Numbered from the stretch's first letter, positions 19,873-33,285 are shown. The stretch: DNA of 64,000 bases from Silene conica (GCA_029255685.2 CM055320.2:48238910-48302909); one strand, 5' to 3'. Notes: generated from the letters alone by a model not told the origin. A program made the numbers and translations.

Positions 19873-21395
19873 TATTATTATCAGTACTCTTACTCTTATT
19901 ATTGTTTTTGTGATTATCATTACTATCGGTCAATTATTATTAAGGTGATTTTATAATTATGGGATAATAGTGTTATTCATATTAGTATTATTATTATTAA
20001 GTATGTTTTTGGCAAATGTTATAATCGTATGTCATGTTTATTAATATTTAAGTTATTATTATTGTTATTATTACTAATCGTGTTATTAGCAGTTGTTATG
20101 GTTAATATTATTGTTAATGAGCATTGTGATTTTTACTTCCTCCATTTTTATCCAAATACAAGATTTGCTTTTTGTACACTATTCACCAATCAACTTTCAA
20201 TCTCATTTTTCTCTCAATACGTAAGAAAAAATATATTCATGTGGGGTCTTGTTTAATTCGTCTTTACGAGTACATTGATAATATATAACTTTTATAATTT
20301 TTACAAATACTTAGTTAAAGATATGAAGCACGCAAAACTTGCGTTGGCAAACGTGAATAAAGCAAATCTTGTATTTGGATAAAAATGGAGGAAGTATGAA
20401 TTACTCATGTTGTTATTGTTGCTGATTTAGTAATAATTGGCCACTTGAATTCCTGCTATAATTAGTAAGTCTATATTAGTAAGCTTATAATTGTCTGATG
20501 AAGGTGGATACGAGTAATGAGATAATGTTAATTGGTACGTGAATGAGTATGTTGATATGTATAGTTACATTGTGTGATAAGTTTATCAATTATACGCATG
20601 ATGAATGAGTTTTAGTAGTGATGTTAGTGTATGGATGGAAGTTAATAGAAAGTACTAATTATAGGAACTGAGTTCGGGGTGGAACATTTCTAGCAGCTGT
20701 TGGTTGACATTCGGCAATGTGAGGTAGGGAAAATACTGATAAATATTGATGTGTAATCTGTTCTTATTTGATATTAAGCATGTTTGTTACATAATATCAT
20801 GTGATTGTTATATTGTGCTGTTTATATCATTCTGTGATTGGTGCGGAGATAAAGGGTCTGTGATTGGTGCGGAGATAAAGGATCTGTGATTGGTGCGGAG
20901 ATAAAGGGTCTGTGATTGGTGCGGAGATAAAGGGTCTTGTGATTGGTGCGGAGGTAAAGGGTCTGTGATTGGTGTGGTGAATTATGGGTCTTGTGATTCG
21001 GAGTGGAGAAGTTCGACTTTCTATTTATAGTAATGTGGTTTGTTTACAGTTTTTCTCTACTCAACCTCGTGGTTGAACCTGTGTATTCGTGATCACCTGT
21101 GATGAACCAATTATTGGGGAGCAGATTGACAGGTGTTGGGACTATGGGAGCTAGGGGAAGAGAGAAGCTTGGATCCGGACCTGCCTAGAGTCTAGATCAC
21201 CATAGTAGTTACTTATGAGTTGTACTTTTGTTTTATCAAGACAGTTTGTTTTAATTCAGTTGTATAAACTTGTTCTTTGAGATAACTTATCAATTTAAAG
21301 TACTGTTTATCGTCCTTTGTATCTACTGCCTCGGGAAACCGAGATGGTAACATCCTTATTTATCTAGGGAGTCCTAGTACAGGCCCTTAAATAAA
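19465..21395 (+). repeat. LTR array unit 5 (1931 bp, with MITE)
   Basis: Counterpart of unit 2, exactly 5268 bp downstream, with the MITE at 20136-20394. Confidence 0.92.
20136..20394. mobile_element. Stowaway MITE, copy in unit 5
   Basis: Same element and same position as in unit 2, displaced by 5268 bp. TA target sites are retained (20134-20135 on the left). Confidence 0.93.
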
Positions 21396-23059
21396 TGGGG
21401 GTTTTGTGGGTGAGGTGAGAGGTTGAGGGCAGTGATTGGTGATGGACACGGTGGTGTTAGAGGGCAGTTTTGAACAGGTTTCCGAGGGGCAGAAGCATAC
21501 GGGTTGTGGTAAGGTGTTGCCGGTGTGGTGTTTGCCACTGTTTTCGAGGGGTGGTATGGGTGAGTCAGGTGTTAGGGTCGGGTCAGTGCGAACGCCGGAG
21601 TACAGTTGTGGCAGCCACCACGGTTGTGGTGGTGGTTCAAGTGTCGATAAGGCGTCGATGGGGTTATGAACAGGGGCTGTTAGAGGGCTGGTTGTGTTCG
21701 TATTCGGGTTTTCGCGTTTGGGCTGTTCGTGCTTTTCGTGGGTCATATGTGATTTGCCATTGTTTTTATGATTTATTATTATTATTATTATTACTATTAT
21801 TATTATTAGTACTCTTACTCTTATTATTGTTTTTGTGATTATCATTACTATCGGTCAATTATTATTAAGGTGATTTTATAATTATGGGATAATAGTGTTA
21901 TTCATATTAGTATTATTATTATTAAGTATGTTTTTGGCAAATGTTATAATCGTATGTCATGTTTATTAATATTTAAGTTATTATTATTGTTATTATTACT
22001 AATCGTGTTATTAGCAGTTGTTATGGTTAATATTATTGTTAATGAGCATTGTGATTTTTATGAATTACTCATGTTGTTATTGTTGCTGATTTAGTAATAA
22101 TTGGCCACTTGAATTCCAGCTATAATTAGTAAGTCTATATTAGTAAGCTTATAATTGTCTGATGAAGGTGGATACGAGTAATGAGATAATGTTAATTGGT
22201 ACGTGAATGAGTTTGTTGATATGTATAGTTACATTGTGTGATAAGTTTATCAATTATACGCATGATGAATGAGTTTTAGTAGTGATGTTAGTGTATGGAT
22301 GGAAGTTAATAGAAAGGACTAATTATAGGAACTGAGTTCGGGGTGGAACATTTCTACCAGCTGTTGGTTGACATTCGGCAATTTGAGGTAGGGGAAATAC
22401 TGATAAATATTGATGTGTAATATGTTCTTATTTAATATTAAGCATGTTTGTTACATAATATCATGTAATTGTTATATTGTGCTGTTTATATCATTATGTG
22501 ATTGGTGCGGAGATAAAGGGTCTGTGATTGGTGCGGAGATAAAGGGTCTGTGATTGGTGCGGAGATAAAGGGTCTGTGATTGGTGCGGAGATAAAGGGTC
22601 TTGTGATTGGTGCGGAGGTAAAGGGTCTGTGATTGGTGTGGAGAATTATGGGTCTTGTGGTTCGGAGTGGAGAAGTTCGACTTTCTATTTATAGTAATGT
22701 GGTTTGTTTACAGTTTTTCTCTACTCAACCTCGTGGTTGACCCTGTGTATTCGTGATCACCTGTGATGAACCAATTATTGGGGAGCAGATTGACAGGTGT
22801 TGGGACTATGGGAGCTAGGGGAAGAGAGAAGCTTGGATCCGGACCTGCCTAGAGTCTAGATCACCATAGTAGTTACTTATGAGTTGTACTTTTGTTTTAT
22901 CAAGACAGTTTGTTTTAATTCAGTTGTATAAACTTGTTCTTTGAGATAACTTATCAATTTAAAGTACTGTTTATCGTCCTTTGTATCTACTGCCTCGGGA
23001 AACCGAGATGGTAACATCCTTATTTATCTAGGGAGTCCTAGTACAGGCCCTTAAATAAA
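21396..23059 (+). repeat. LTR array unit 6 (1664 bp)
   Basis: Counterpart of unit 3, exactly 5268 bp downstream, of the same length and with the same marker bases. Confidence 0.92.
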
Positions 23060-24732
23060 TGGGGGTTTTGTGGGTGAGGTGAGAGGTTGAGGGCAGTGAT
23101 TGGTGATGGACACGGTGGTGTTAGAGGGCAGTTTTGAACAGGTTTCCGAGGGGCAGAAGCATACGGGTTGTGGTAAGGTGTTGCCGGTGTGGTGTTTGCC
23201 ACTGTTTTCGAGGGGTGGTATGGGTGAGTCAGGTGTTAGGGTCGGGTCAGTGCGAACGTCGGAGTACATTGGTGGCAGCCACCACGGTTGTGGTGGTGGT
23301 ACAAGTGTCGATAAGGCGTCGATGGGGTTATGAATAGGGGCTGTTAGAGGGCTGGTTGTGTTCGTATTGGGGTTTTCGCGTTTGGGCTGTTCGTGCTTTT
23401 CGTGCTTTTCGTGGGTCATATGTGATTTGCCATTGTTTTTATGATTTATTATTATTATTATTATTACTATTATTATTATTAGTACTCTTACTCTTATTAT
23501 TGTTTTTGTGATTATCATTACTATCGGTCAATTATTATTAAGGTGATTTTATAATTATGGGATAATAGTGTTATTCATATTAGTATTATTATTATTAAGT
23601 ATGTTTTAGGCAAATGTTATAATCGTATGTCATGTTTATTAATATTTAAGTTATTATTATTGTTATTATTACTAATCGTGTTATTAGCAGTTGTTATGGT
23701 TAATATTATTGTTAATGAGCATTGTGATTTTTATGAATTACTCATGTTGTTATTGTTGCTGATTTAGTAATAATTGGCCACTTGAATTCCTGCTATAATT
23801 AGTAAGTCTATATTAGTAAGCTTATAATTGTCTGATGAAGGTGGATACGAGTAATGAGATAATGTTAATTGGTACGTGAATGAGTATGTTGATATGTATA
23901 GTTACATTGTGTGATAAGTTTATCAATTATACGCATGATGAATGAGTTTTAGTAGTGATGTTAGTGTATGGATGGAAGTTAATAGAAAGGACTAATTATA
24001 GGAACTGAGTTCGGGGTGGAACATTTCTACCAGCTGTTGGTTGACATTCGGCAATTTGAGGTAGGGGAAATACTGATAAATATTGATGTGTAATATGTTC
24101 TTATTTAATATTAAGCATGTTTGTTACATAATATCATGTGATTGTTATATTGTGCTGTTTATATCATTATGTGATTGGTGCGGAGATAAAGGGTCTGTGA
24201 TTGGTGCGGAGATAAAGGGTCTTTGATTGGTGCGGAGATAAAGGGTCTGTGATTGGTGCGGAGATAAAGGGTCTTGTGATTGGTGCGGAGGTAAAGGGTC
24301 TGTGATTGGTGTGGAGAATTATGGGTCTTGTGGTTCGGAGTGGAGAAGTTCGACTTTCTATTTATAGTAATGTGGTTTGTTTACAGTTTTTCTCTACTCA
24401 ACCTCGTGGTTGACCCTGTGTATTCGTGATCACCTGTGATGAACCAATTATTGGGGAGCAGATTGACAGGTGTTGGGACTATGGGAGCTAGGGGAAGAGA
24501 GAAGCTTGGATCCGGACCTGCCTAGAGTCTAGATCACCATAGTAGTTACTTATGAGTTGTACTTTTGTTTTATCAAGACAGTTTGTTTTAATTCAGTTGT
24601 ATAAACTTGTTCTTTGAGATAACTTATCAATTTAAAGTACTGTTTATCGTCCTTTGTATCTACTGCCTCGGGAAACCGAGATGGTAACATCCTTATTTAT
24701 CTAGGGAGTCCTAGTACAGGCCCTTAAATAAA
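23060..24732 (+). repeat. LTR array unit 7 (1673 bp)
   Basis: Counterpart of unit 4, with the same length and markers. Ends the second 5268-bp higher-order repeat. Confidence 0.92.
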
Positions 24733-26407
24733 TGGGGGTTTTGTGGGTGAGGTGAGAGGTTGAGGGCAGTGATTGGTGATGGACACGGTGGTGTTAGAGG
24801 GCAGTTTTGAACAGGTTTCCGAGGGGCAGAAGCATACGGGTTGTGGTAAGGTGTTGCCGGTGTGGTGTTTGCCACTGTTTTCGAGGGGTGGTATGGGTGA
24901 GTCAGGTGTTAGGGTCGGGTCAGTGCGAACGCCGGAGTACAGTGGTGGCAGCCACCACGGTTGTGGTGGTGGTTCAAGTGTCGATAAGGCGTCGATGGGG
25001 TTATGAATAGGGGCTGTTAGAGGGCTGGTTTTGTTCGTATTCGGGTTTTCGCGTTTGGGCTGTTCGTGCTTTTCGTGGGTCATATGTGATTTGCCATTGT
25101 TTTTATGATTTATTATTATTATTATTATTACTATTATTATTATTAGTACTCTTACTCTTATTATTGTTTTTGTGATTATCATTACTATCGGTCAATTATT
25201 ATTAAGGTGATTTTATAATTATGGGATAATAGTGTTATTCATATTAGTATTATTATTATTAAGTATGTTTTTGGCAAATGTTATAATCGTATGTCATGTT
25301 TATTAATATTTAAGTTATTATTATTGTTATTATTACTAATCGTGTTATTAGCAGTTGTTATGGTTAATATTATTGTTAATGAGCATTGTGATTTTTATGA
25401 ATTACTCATGTTGTTATTGTTGCTGATTTAGTAATAATTGGCCACTTGAATTCCTGCTATAATTAGTAAGTCTATATTAGTAAGCTTATAATTGTCTGAT
25501 GAAGGTGGATACGAGTAATGAGACAATGTTAATTGGTACGTGAATGAGTATGTAGATATGTATAGTTACATTGTGTGATAAGTGTATCAATTATACGCAT
25601 GATGAATGAGTTTTAGTAGTGATGTTAGTGTATGGATGGAAGTTAATAGAAAGTACTAATTATAGGAACTGAGTTCGGGGTGGAACATTTCTAGCAGCTG
25701 TTGGTTGACATTCGGCAATTTGAGGTAGGGGAAATACTGATAAATATTGATGTGTAATCTATTCTTATTTGATATTAAGCATGTTTGTAACATAATATCA
25801 TGTGATTGTTATATTGTGCTGTTTATATCATTCTGTGATTGGTGCGGAGATAAAGGGTCTGTGATTGGTGCGGAGATAAAGTCTGTGATTGGTGCGGAGA
25901 TAAAGGGTCTGTGATTGGTGCGGAGATAAAGGGTCTTGTGATTGGTGCGGAGGTAAAGGGTCTGTGATTGGTGTGGAGAATTATGGGTCTTGTGATTCGG
26001 AGTGGAGAAGTTCGACTTTCTATTTATAGTAATGTGGTTTGTTTACAGTTTTTCTCTACTCAACCTCGTGGTTGACCCTGTGTATTCGTGATCACCTGTG
26101 ATGAACCAATTATTGGGGAGCAGATTGACAGGTGTTGAGACTATGGGAGCTAGGGGAAGAGAGAAGCTTGGATCCAGACCTTCCTAGAGTCTAAATCACC
26201 ATAATAGTTACTTATGAGTTGTACTTTTGTTTTATCAAGATAGTTTGTTTTAATTCAGTTGTATAAACTTGTTCTTTGAGATAACTTATCAATTTAAAGT
26301 ACTGTTTATCTTCCTTTGTATCTACTTCCTCGGGAAACCGAGATGGTAACATCCATATTTATCTAGGGAGTCCTAGTACAAGCCCTTAAATAAATAGGGG
26401 TGTTACA
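24733..26407 (+). repeat. LTR array unit 8, reaching the true LTR end
   Basis: No MITE. Unlike units 1-7 it runs to the real LTR end TGTTACA (26401-26407). One minisatellite unit has a GGG deletion (ATAAAGTCTGTG near 25877), also found in unit 11. Confidence 0.9.
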
Positions 26408-26912
26408 AAGTGGTATCAGAGAGGGTGGTTGTGACAGCGGGTTAAGGAAACCAGAACAGGGACTCGGGTAGTGTCTGGCTGTTGAAGAGGCTGTTTCAGG
26501 TTGGTTGGGAGGCATCGATGGGTGGTGCCTGGCACTGGGGGTTTTGTGGGTGAGGTGAGTGGTTGAGGGCAGTGATTGGTGATGGACACGGTGGTGTTAG
26601 AGGGCAGTTTTGAACAGGTTTCCGAGGGGCAGACGCATACGGGTTGTGGTAAGGTGTTGCCGGTGTGGTGTTTGCCACTGTTTTCGAGGGGTGGTATGGG
26701 TGAGTCAGGTGTTAGGGTCGGGTCAGTGCGAACGTCGGAGTACAGTGGTGGCAGCCACCACGGTTGTGGTGGTGGTTCAAGTGTCGATAAGGCGTCGATG
26801 GGGTTATGAATAGGGGCTGTTAGAGGGCTGGTTGTGTTCGTATTCGGGTTTTCGCGTTTGGGCTGTTCGTGCTTTTCGTGGGTCATATGTGATTTGCCAT
26901 TGTTTTTATGAT

Positions 26913-26943
<31 letters not shown>

Positions 26944-28178
26944 TATTATTATTAGTACTCTTACTTTTATTATTGTTTTTGTGATTATCATTACTATCGG
27001 TCAATTATTATTAAGGTATTTTATAATTATGGGTTAATAGTGTTATTCATATTAGTATTATTATTATTAAGTATGTTTTTGGCAAATGTTATAATCGTAT
27101 GTCATGTTTATTAATATATAAGTTATTATTATTGTTATTATTACTAATCGTGTTATTAGCAGTTGTTATGGTTAATATTATTGTTAATGAGCATTGTGAT
27201 TTTTATGAATTACTCAAGTCGTTATTGTTGCTGATTTAGTAATAATTGGCCACTTGAATTCCTGCTATAATTACTAAGTCTATATTAGTAAGCTTATAAT
27301 TGTCTGATGAAGGTGGATACGAGTAATGAGATAATGTTAATTGGTACGTGAATGAGTATGTTGATATGTATAGTTACATTGTGTGATAAGTGTATCAATT
27401 ATACGCATGATGAATGAGTGTTAGTAGTGATGTTAGTGTATGGATGGAAGTTAATAGAAAGCACTAATTTTAGGAACTGAGTTCGGGGTGGAACATTTCT
27501 AGCAGCTGTTGGTTGACATTCGGCAATTTGAGGTAGGGGAAATACTGATAAATATTGATGTGTAATCTGTTCTTATTTGATATTAAGCATGTTTGTTACA
27601 TAATATCATGTGATTGTTATATTGTGCTGTTTATATCATTCTGTGATTCGTGCGGAGATAAAGGGTCTGTGATTGGTGCGGAGATAAAGGGTCTGTGATT
27701 GGTGCGGAGATAAAGGGTCTTGTGATTGGTGCGGAGGTAAAGGGTCTGTGATTGGTGTGGAGAATTATGGGTCTTGTGGTTCGGAGTGGAGAAGTTCGAC
27801 TTTCTATTTATAGTAATGTGGTTTGTTTACAGTTTTTCTCTACTCAACCTCGTGGTTGACCCTGTGTATTCGTGATCACCTGTGATGAACCAATTATTGG
27901 GGAGCAGATTGACAGGTGTTGGGACTATGGGAGCTAGGGGAAGAGAGAAGCTTGGATCCGGACCTGCCTAGAGTCTAGATCACCATAGTAGTTACTCATG
28001 AGTTGTACTTTTGTTTTATCAAGACAGTTTGTTTTAATTCAGTTGTATAAACTTGTTCTTTGAGATAACTTATCAATTTAAAGTACTGTTTATTGTCCTT
28101 TGTATCTACTGCATCGGGAAACCGAGATGGTAACATCCTTATTTATCTAGGGAGTCCTAGTACAGGCCCTTAAATAAA
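26408..28178 (+). repeat. LTR array unit 9, starting with a PBS piece
   Basis: Begins AAGTGGTATCAGAG, which is the spacer and 11 bases of the primer-binding site. It is then joined at a shared GAG to the LTR interior AGGGTGGTTGTG (the position equivalent to 12151). The common unit body starts at about 26536. Confidence 0.92.
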
Positions 28179-29816
28179 TGGGGGTTTTGTGGGTGAGGTG
28201 AGAGGTTGAGGGCAGTGATTGGTGATGGACACGGTGGTGTTAGAGGGCAGTTTTGAACAGGTTTCCGAGGGGCAGAAGCATACGGGTTGTGGTAAGGTGT
28301 TGCCGGTGTGGTGTTTGCCACTGTTTTCGAGGGGTGGTATGGGTGAGTCGGGTGTTAGGGTCGGGTCAGTGCGAACGCCGGAGTACAGTGGTGGCAGCCA
28401 CCACGGTTGTGGTGGTGGTTCAAGTGTCGATAAGGCGTCGATGGGGTTATGAATAGGGGCTGTTAGAGGGCTGGTTGTGTTCGTATTCGGGTTTTCGCGT
28501 TTGGGCTGTTCGTGCTTTTCGTGGGTCATATGTGATTTGCCATTGTTTTTATGATTTATTATTATTATTATTATTACTATTATTATTATTAGTACTCTTA
28601 CTCTTATTATTGTTTTTGTGATTATCATTACTATCGGTCAATTATTATTAAGGTGATTTTATAATTATGGGATAATAGTGTTATTCATATTAGTATTATT
28701 ATTATTAAGTATGTTTTTGGCAAATGTTATAATCGTATGTCATGTTTATTAATATTTAAGTTATTATTATTGTTATTATTACTAATCGTGTTATTAGCAG
28801 TTGTTATGGTTAATATTATTGTTAATGAGCATTGTGATTTTTATGAATTACTCAAGTCGTTATTGTTGCTGATTTAGTAATAATTGGCCACTTGAATTCC
28901 TGCTATAATTACTAAGTCTATATTAGTAAGCTTATAATTGTCTGATGAAGGTGGATACGAGTAATGAGATAATGTTAATTGGTACGTGAATGAGTATGTT
29001 GATATGTATAGTTACATTGTGTGATAAGTGTATCAATTATACGCATGATGAATGAGTGTTAGTAGTGATGTTAGTGTATGGATGGAAGTTAATAGAAAGC
29101 ACTAATTTTAGGAACTGAGTTCGGGGTGGAACATTTCTAGCAGCTGTTGGTTGACATTCGGCAATTTGAGGTAGGGGAAATACTGATAAATATTGATGTG
29201 TAATCTGTTCTTATTTGATATTAAGCATGTTTGTTACATAATATCATGTGATTGTTATATTGTGCTGTTTATATCATTCTGTGATTCGTGCGGAGATAAA
29301 GGGTCTGTGATTGGTGCGGAGATAAAGGGTCTGTGATTGGTGCGGAGATAAAGGGTCTTGTGATTGGTGCGGAGGTAAAGGGTCTGTGATTGGTGTGGAG
29401 AATTATGGGTCTTGTGGTTCGGAGTGGAGAAGTTCGACTTTCTATTTATAGTAATGTGGTTTGTTTACAGTTTTTCTCTACTCAACCTCGTGGTTGACCC
29501 TGTGTATTCGTGATCACCTGTGATGAACCAATTATTGGGGAGCAGATTGACAGGTGTTGGGACTATGGGAGCTAGGGGAAGAGAGAAGCTTGGATCCGGA
29601 CCTGCCTAGAGTCTAGATCACCATAGTAGTTACTCATGAGTTGTACTTTTGTTTTATCAAGACAGTTTGTTTTAATTCAGTTGTATAAACTTGTTCTTTG
29701 AGATAACTTATCAATTTAAAGTACTGTTTATTGTCCTTTGTATCTACTGCATCGGGAAACCGAGATGGTAACATCCTTATTTATCTAGGGAGTCCTAGTA
29801 CAGGCCCTTAAATAAA
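28179..29816 (+). repeat. LTR array unit 10 (1638 bp)
   Basis: Its left half matches unit 11 (GAGTCGGGTG marker) and its right half matches unit 9 (ACTCAAGTCG marker). This indicates a 1638-bp tandem duplication out of phase with the unit boundaries. Confidence 0.9.
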
Positions 29817-31517
29817 TGGGGGTTTTGTGGGTGAGGTGAGAGGTTGAGGGCAGTGATTGGTGATGGACACGGTGGTGTTAGAGGGCAGTTTTGAACAGGT
29901 TTCCGAGGGGCAGAAGCATACGGGTTGTGGTAAGGTGTTGCCGGTGTGGTGTTTGCCACTGTTTTCGAGGGGTGGTATGGGTGAGTCGGGTGTTAGGGTC
30001 GGGTCAGTGCGAACGCCGGAGTACAGTGGTGGCAGCCACCACGGTTGTGGTGGTGGTTCAAGTGTCGATAAGGCGTCGATGGGGTTATGAATAGGGGCTG
30101 TTAGAGGGCTGGTTGTGTTCGTATTCGGGTTTTCGCGTTTGGGCTGTTCGTGCTTTTCGTGGGTCATATGTGATTTGCCATTGTTTTTATGATTTATTAT
30201 TATTATTATTATTACTATTATTATTATTAGTACTCTTACTCTTATTATTGTTTTTGTGATTATCATTACTATCGGTCAATTATTATTAAGGTGATTTTAT
30301 AATTATGGGATAATAGTGTTATTCATATTAGTATTATTATTATTAAGTATGTTTTTGGCAAATGTTATAATCGTATGTCATGTTTATTAATATTTAAGTT
30401 ATTATTATTGTTATTATTACTAATCGTGTTATTAGCAGTTGTTATGGTTAATATTATTGTTAATGAGCATTGTGATTTTTATGAATTACTCATGTTGTTA
30501 TTGTTGCTGATTTAGTAATAATTGGTCACTTGAATTCCTGCTATAATTAGTAAGTCTATATTAGTAAGCTTATAATTGTCTGATGAAGGTGGATACGAGT
30601 AATGAGACAATGTTAATTGGTACGTGAATGAGTATGTTGATATGTATAGTTACATTGTGTGATAAGTGTATCAATTATACGCATGATGAATGAGTTTTAG
30701 TTGTGATGTTAGTGTATGGATGGAAGTTAATAGAAAGTACTAATTATAGGAACTGAGTTCGGGGTGGAACATTTCTAGCAGCTGTTGGTTGACATTCGGC
30801 AATTTGAGGTAGGGGAAATAGTGATAAATATTGATGTGTAATCTGTTCTTATTTGATATTAAGCATGTTTGTAACATAATATCATGTGATTGTTATATTG
30901 TGCTGTTTATATCATTCTGTGATTGGTGCGGAGATAAAGGGTCTGTGATTGGTGCGGAGATAAAGGGTCTGTGATTGGTGCGGAGATAAAGTCTGTGATT
31001 GGTGCGGAGATAAAGGGTCTGTGATTGGTGCGGAGATAAAGGGTCTTGTGATTGGTGCGGAGGTAAAGGGTCTGTGATTGGTGTGGAGAATTATGGGTCT
31101 TGTGATTCGGAGTGGAGAAGTTCGACTTTCTATTTATAGTAATGTGGTTTGTTTACAGTTTTTCTCTACTCAACCTCGTGGTTGACCCTGTGTATTCGTG
31201 ATCACCTGTGATGAACCAATTATTGGGGAGCAGATTGACAGGTGTTGAGACTATGGGAGCTAGGGGAAGAGAGAAGCTTGGATCCGGACCTTCCTAGAGT
31301 CTAAATCACCATAATAGTTACTTATGAGTTGTACTTTTGTTTTATCAAGACAGTTTGTTTTAATTCAGTTGTATAAACTTGTTCTTTGAGATAACTTATC
31401 AATTTAAAGTACTGTTTATCTTCCTTTGTATCTACTTCCTAGGGAAACCGAGATGGTAACATCCTTATTTATCTAGGGAGTCCTAGTACAAGGCCTTAAA
31501 TAAATGGGGGTGTTACA
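29817..31517 (+). repeat. LTR array unit 11, reaching the true LTR end
   Basis: Runs to TGTTACA at 31511-31517. It has the longest minisatellite block of the array (about 30917-31090) and shares the GGG-deleted minisatellite unit with unit 8. Confidence 0.9.
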
Positions 31518-33285
31518 AAGTGGTATCAGAGAGGGTGGTTGTGACAGCGGGTTAAGGAAACCAGAACAGGGACTCGGGTAGTGTCTGGCTGTTGAAGAGG
31601 CTGTTTCAGGTTGGTTGGGAGGCATCGATGGGTGGTGCCTGGCACTGGGGGTTTTGTGGGTGAGGTGAGTGATTGAGGGCAGTGATTGGTGATGGACACG
31701 GTGGTGTTAGAGGGCAGTTTTGAACAGGTTTCCGAGGGGCAGACGCATACGGGTTGTGGTAAGGTGTTGCCGGTGTGGTGTTTGCCACTGTTTTCGAGGG
31801 GTGGTATGGGTGAGTCAGGTGTTAGGGTCGGGTCAGTGCGAACGCCGGAGTACAGTGGTGCCAGCCACCACGGTTGTGGTGGTGGTTCAAGTGTCGATAA
31901 TGTGTCGATGGGGTTATGAATAGGGGCAGGTTGTGTTCGTATTCGGGTTTTCGCGTTTGGGCTGTTCGTGCTTTTCGTGGGTCATATGTGATTTGCCATT
32001 GTTTTTATGATTTATTATTATTATTATTATTACTATTATTATTATTAGTACTCTTACTCTTATTATTGTTTTTGTGATTATCATTACTATCGGTCAATTA
32101 TTATTAAGGTGATTTTATAATTATGGGTTAATAGTGTTATTCATATTAGTATTATTATTATTAAGTATGTTTTTGGCAAATGTTATAATCGTATGTCATG
32201 TTTATTAATATATAAGTTATTATTATTGTTATTATTACTAATCGTGTTATTAGCAGTTGTTATGGTTAATATTATTGTTAATGAGCATTGTGATTTTTAT
32301 GAATTACTCATGTCGTTATTGTTGCTGATTTAGTAATAATTGGCCACTTGAATTCCTGCTATAATTAGTAAGTCTATATTAGTAAGCTTATAATTGTCTG
32401 ATGAAGGTGGATACGAGTAATGAGATAATGTTAATTGGTACGTGAATGAGTATGTTGATATGTATAGTTACATTGTGTGATAAGTGTATCAATTATACGC
32501 ATGATGAATGAGTGTTAGTAGTGATGTTAGTGTATGGATGGAAGTTAATAGAAAGCACTAATTTTAGGAACTGAGTTCGGGGTGGAACATTTCTAGCAAC
32601 TGTTGGTTGACATTCGGCAATTTGAGGTAGGGGAAATACTGATAAATATTGATGTGTAATCTGTTCTTATTTGATATTAAGCATGTTTGTTACATAATAT
32701 CATGTGATTGTTATATTGTGCTGTTTATATCATTCTGTGATTGGTGCGGAGATAAAGGGTCTGTGATTGGTGCGGAGATAAAGGGTCAGTGATTGGTGCG
32801 GAGATAAAGGGTCTTGTGATTGGTGCGGAGGTAAAGGGTCTGTGATTGGTGTGGAGAATTATGGGTCTTGTGATTCGGAGTGGAGAAGTTCGACTTTCTA
32901 TTTATAGTAATGTGGTTTGTTTATAGTTTTTCTCTACTCAACCTCGTGGTTGACCCTGTGTATTCGTGATCACCTGTGATGAACCAATTATTGGGGAGCA
33001 GATTGACAGGTGTTGAGAGTATGGGAGCTAGGGGAAGAGAGAAGCTTGGATCCGGACCTGCCTAGAGTCTAGATCACCATAGTAGTTACTTATGAGTTGT
33101 ACTTTTGTTTTATCAAGACAGTTTGTTTTAATTCAGTTGTATAAACTTGTTCTTTGAGATAACTTATCAATTTAAAGTACTGTTTATCTTCCTTTGTATC
33201 TACTGCCTCGGGAAACCGAGATGGTAACATCCTTATTTATCTAGGGAGTCCTAGTACAGACCCTTAAATAAATGGGGGTGTTACA
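31518..33285 (+). repeat. LTR array unit 12, starting with a PBS piece
   Basis: Repeats the PBS-type junction of unit 9 (TGGTATCAGAG at 31521-31531), then runs to the functional LTR end TGTTACA at 33279-33285. A small deletion near 31926 removes about ten bases found in the other units. Confidence 0.92.

Larger units (their letters stand above)
11365..33285 (+). repeat. 5' LTR, 21.9 kb, containing a 12-unit tandem array
   Basis: Starts TGTAATACCTCG and ends GGGGGTGTTACA. The first ~900 bp match the start of the 3' LTR (37081-37984) with few differences. From 12266 the LTR body is repeated 12 times, each time ending close to the LTR end and re-entering the LTR interior. LTRs of one insertion should be the same length, so the array formed either during reverse transcription or afterwards. 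Confidence 0.93.
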
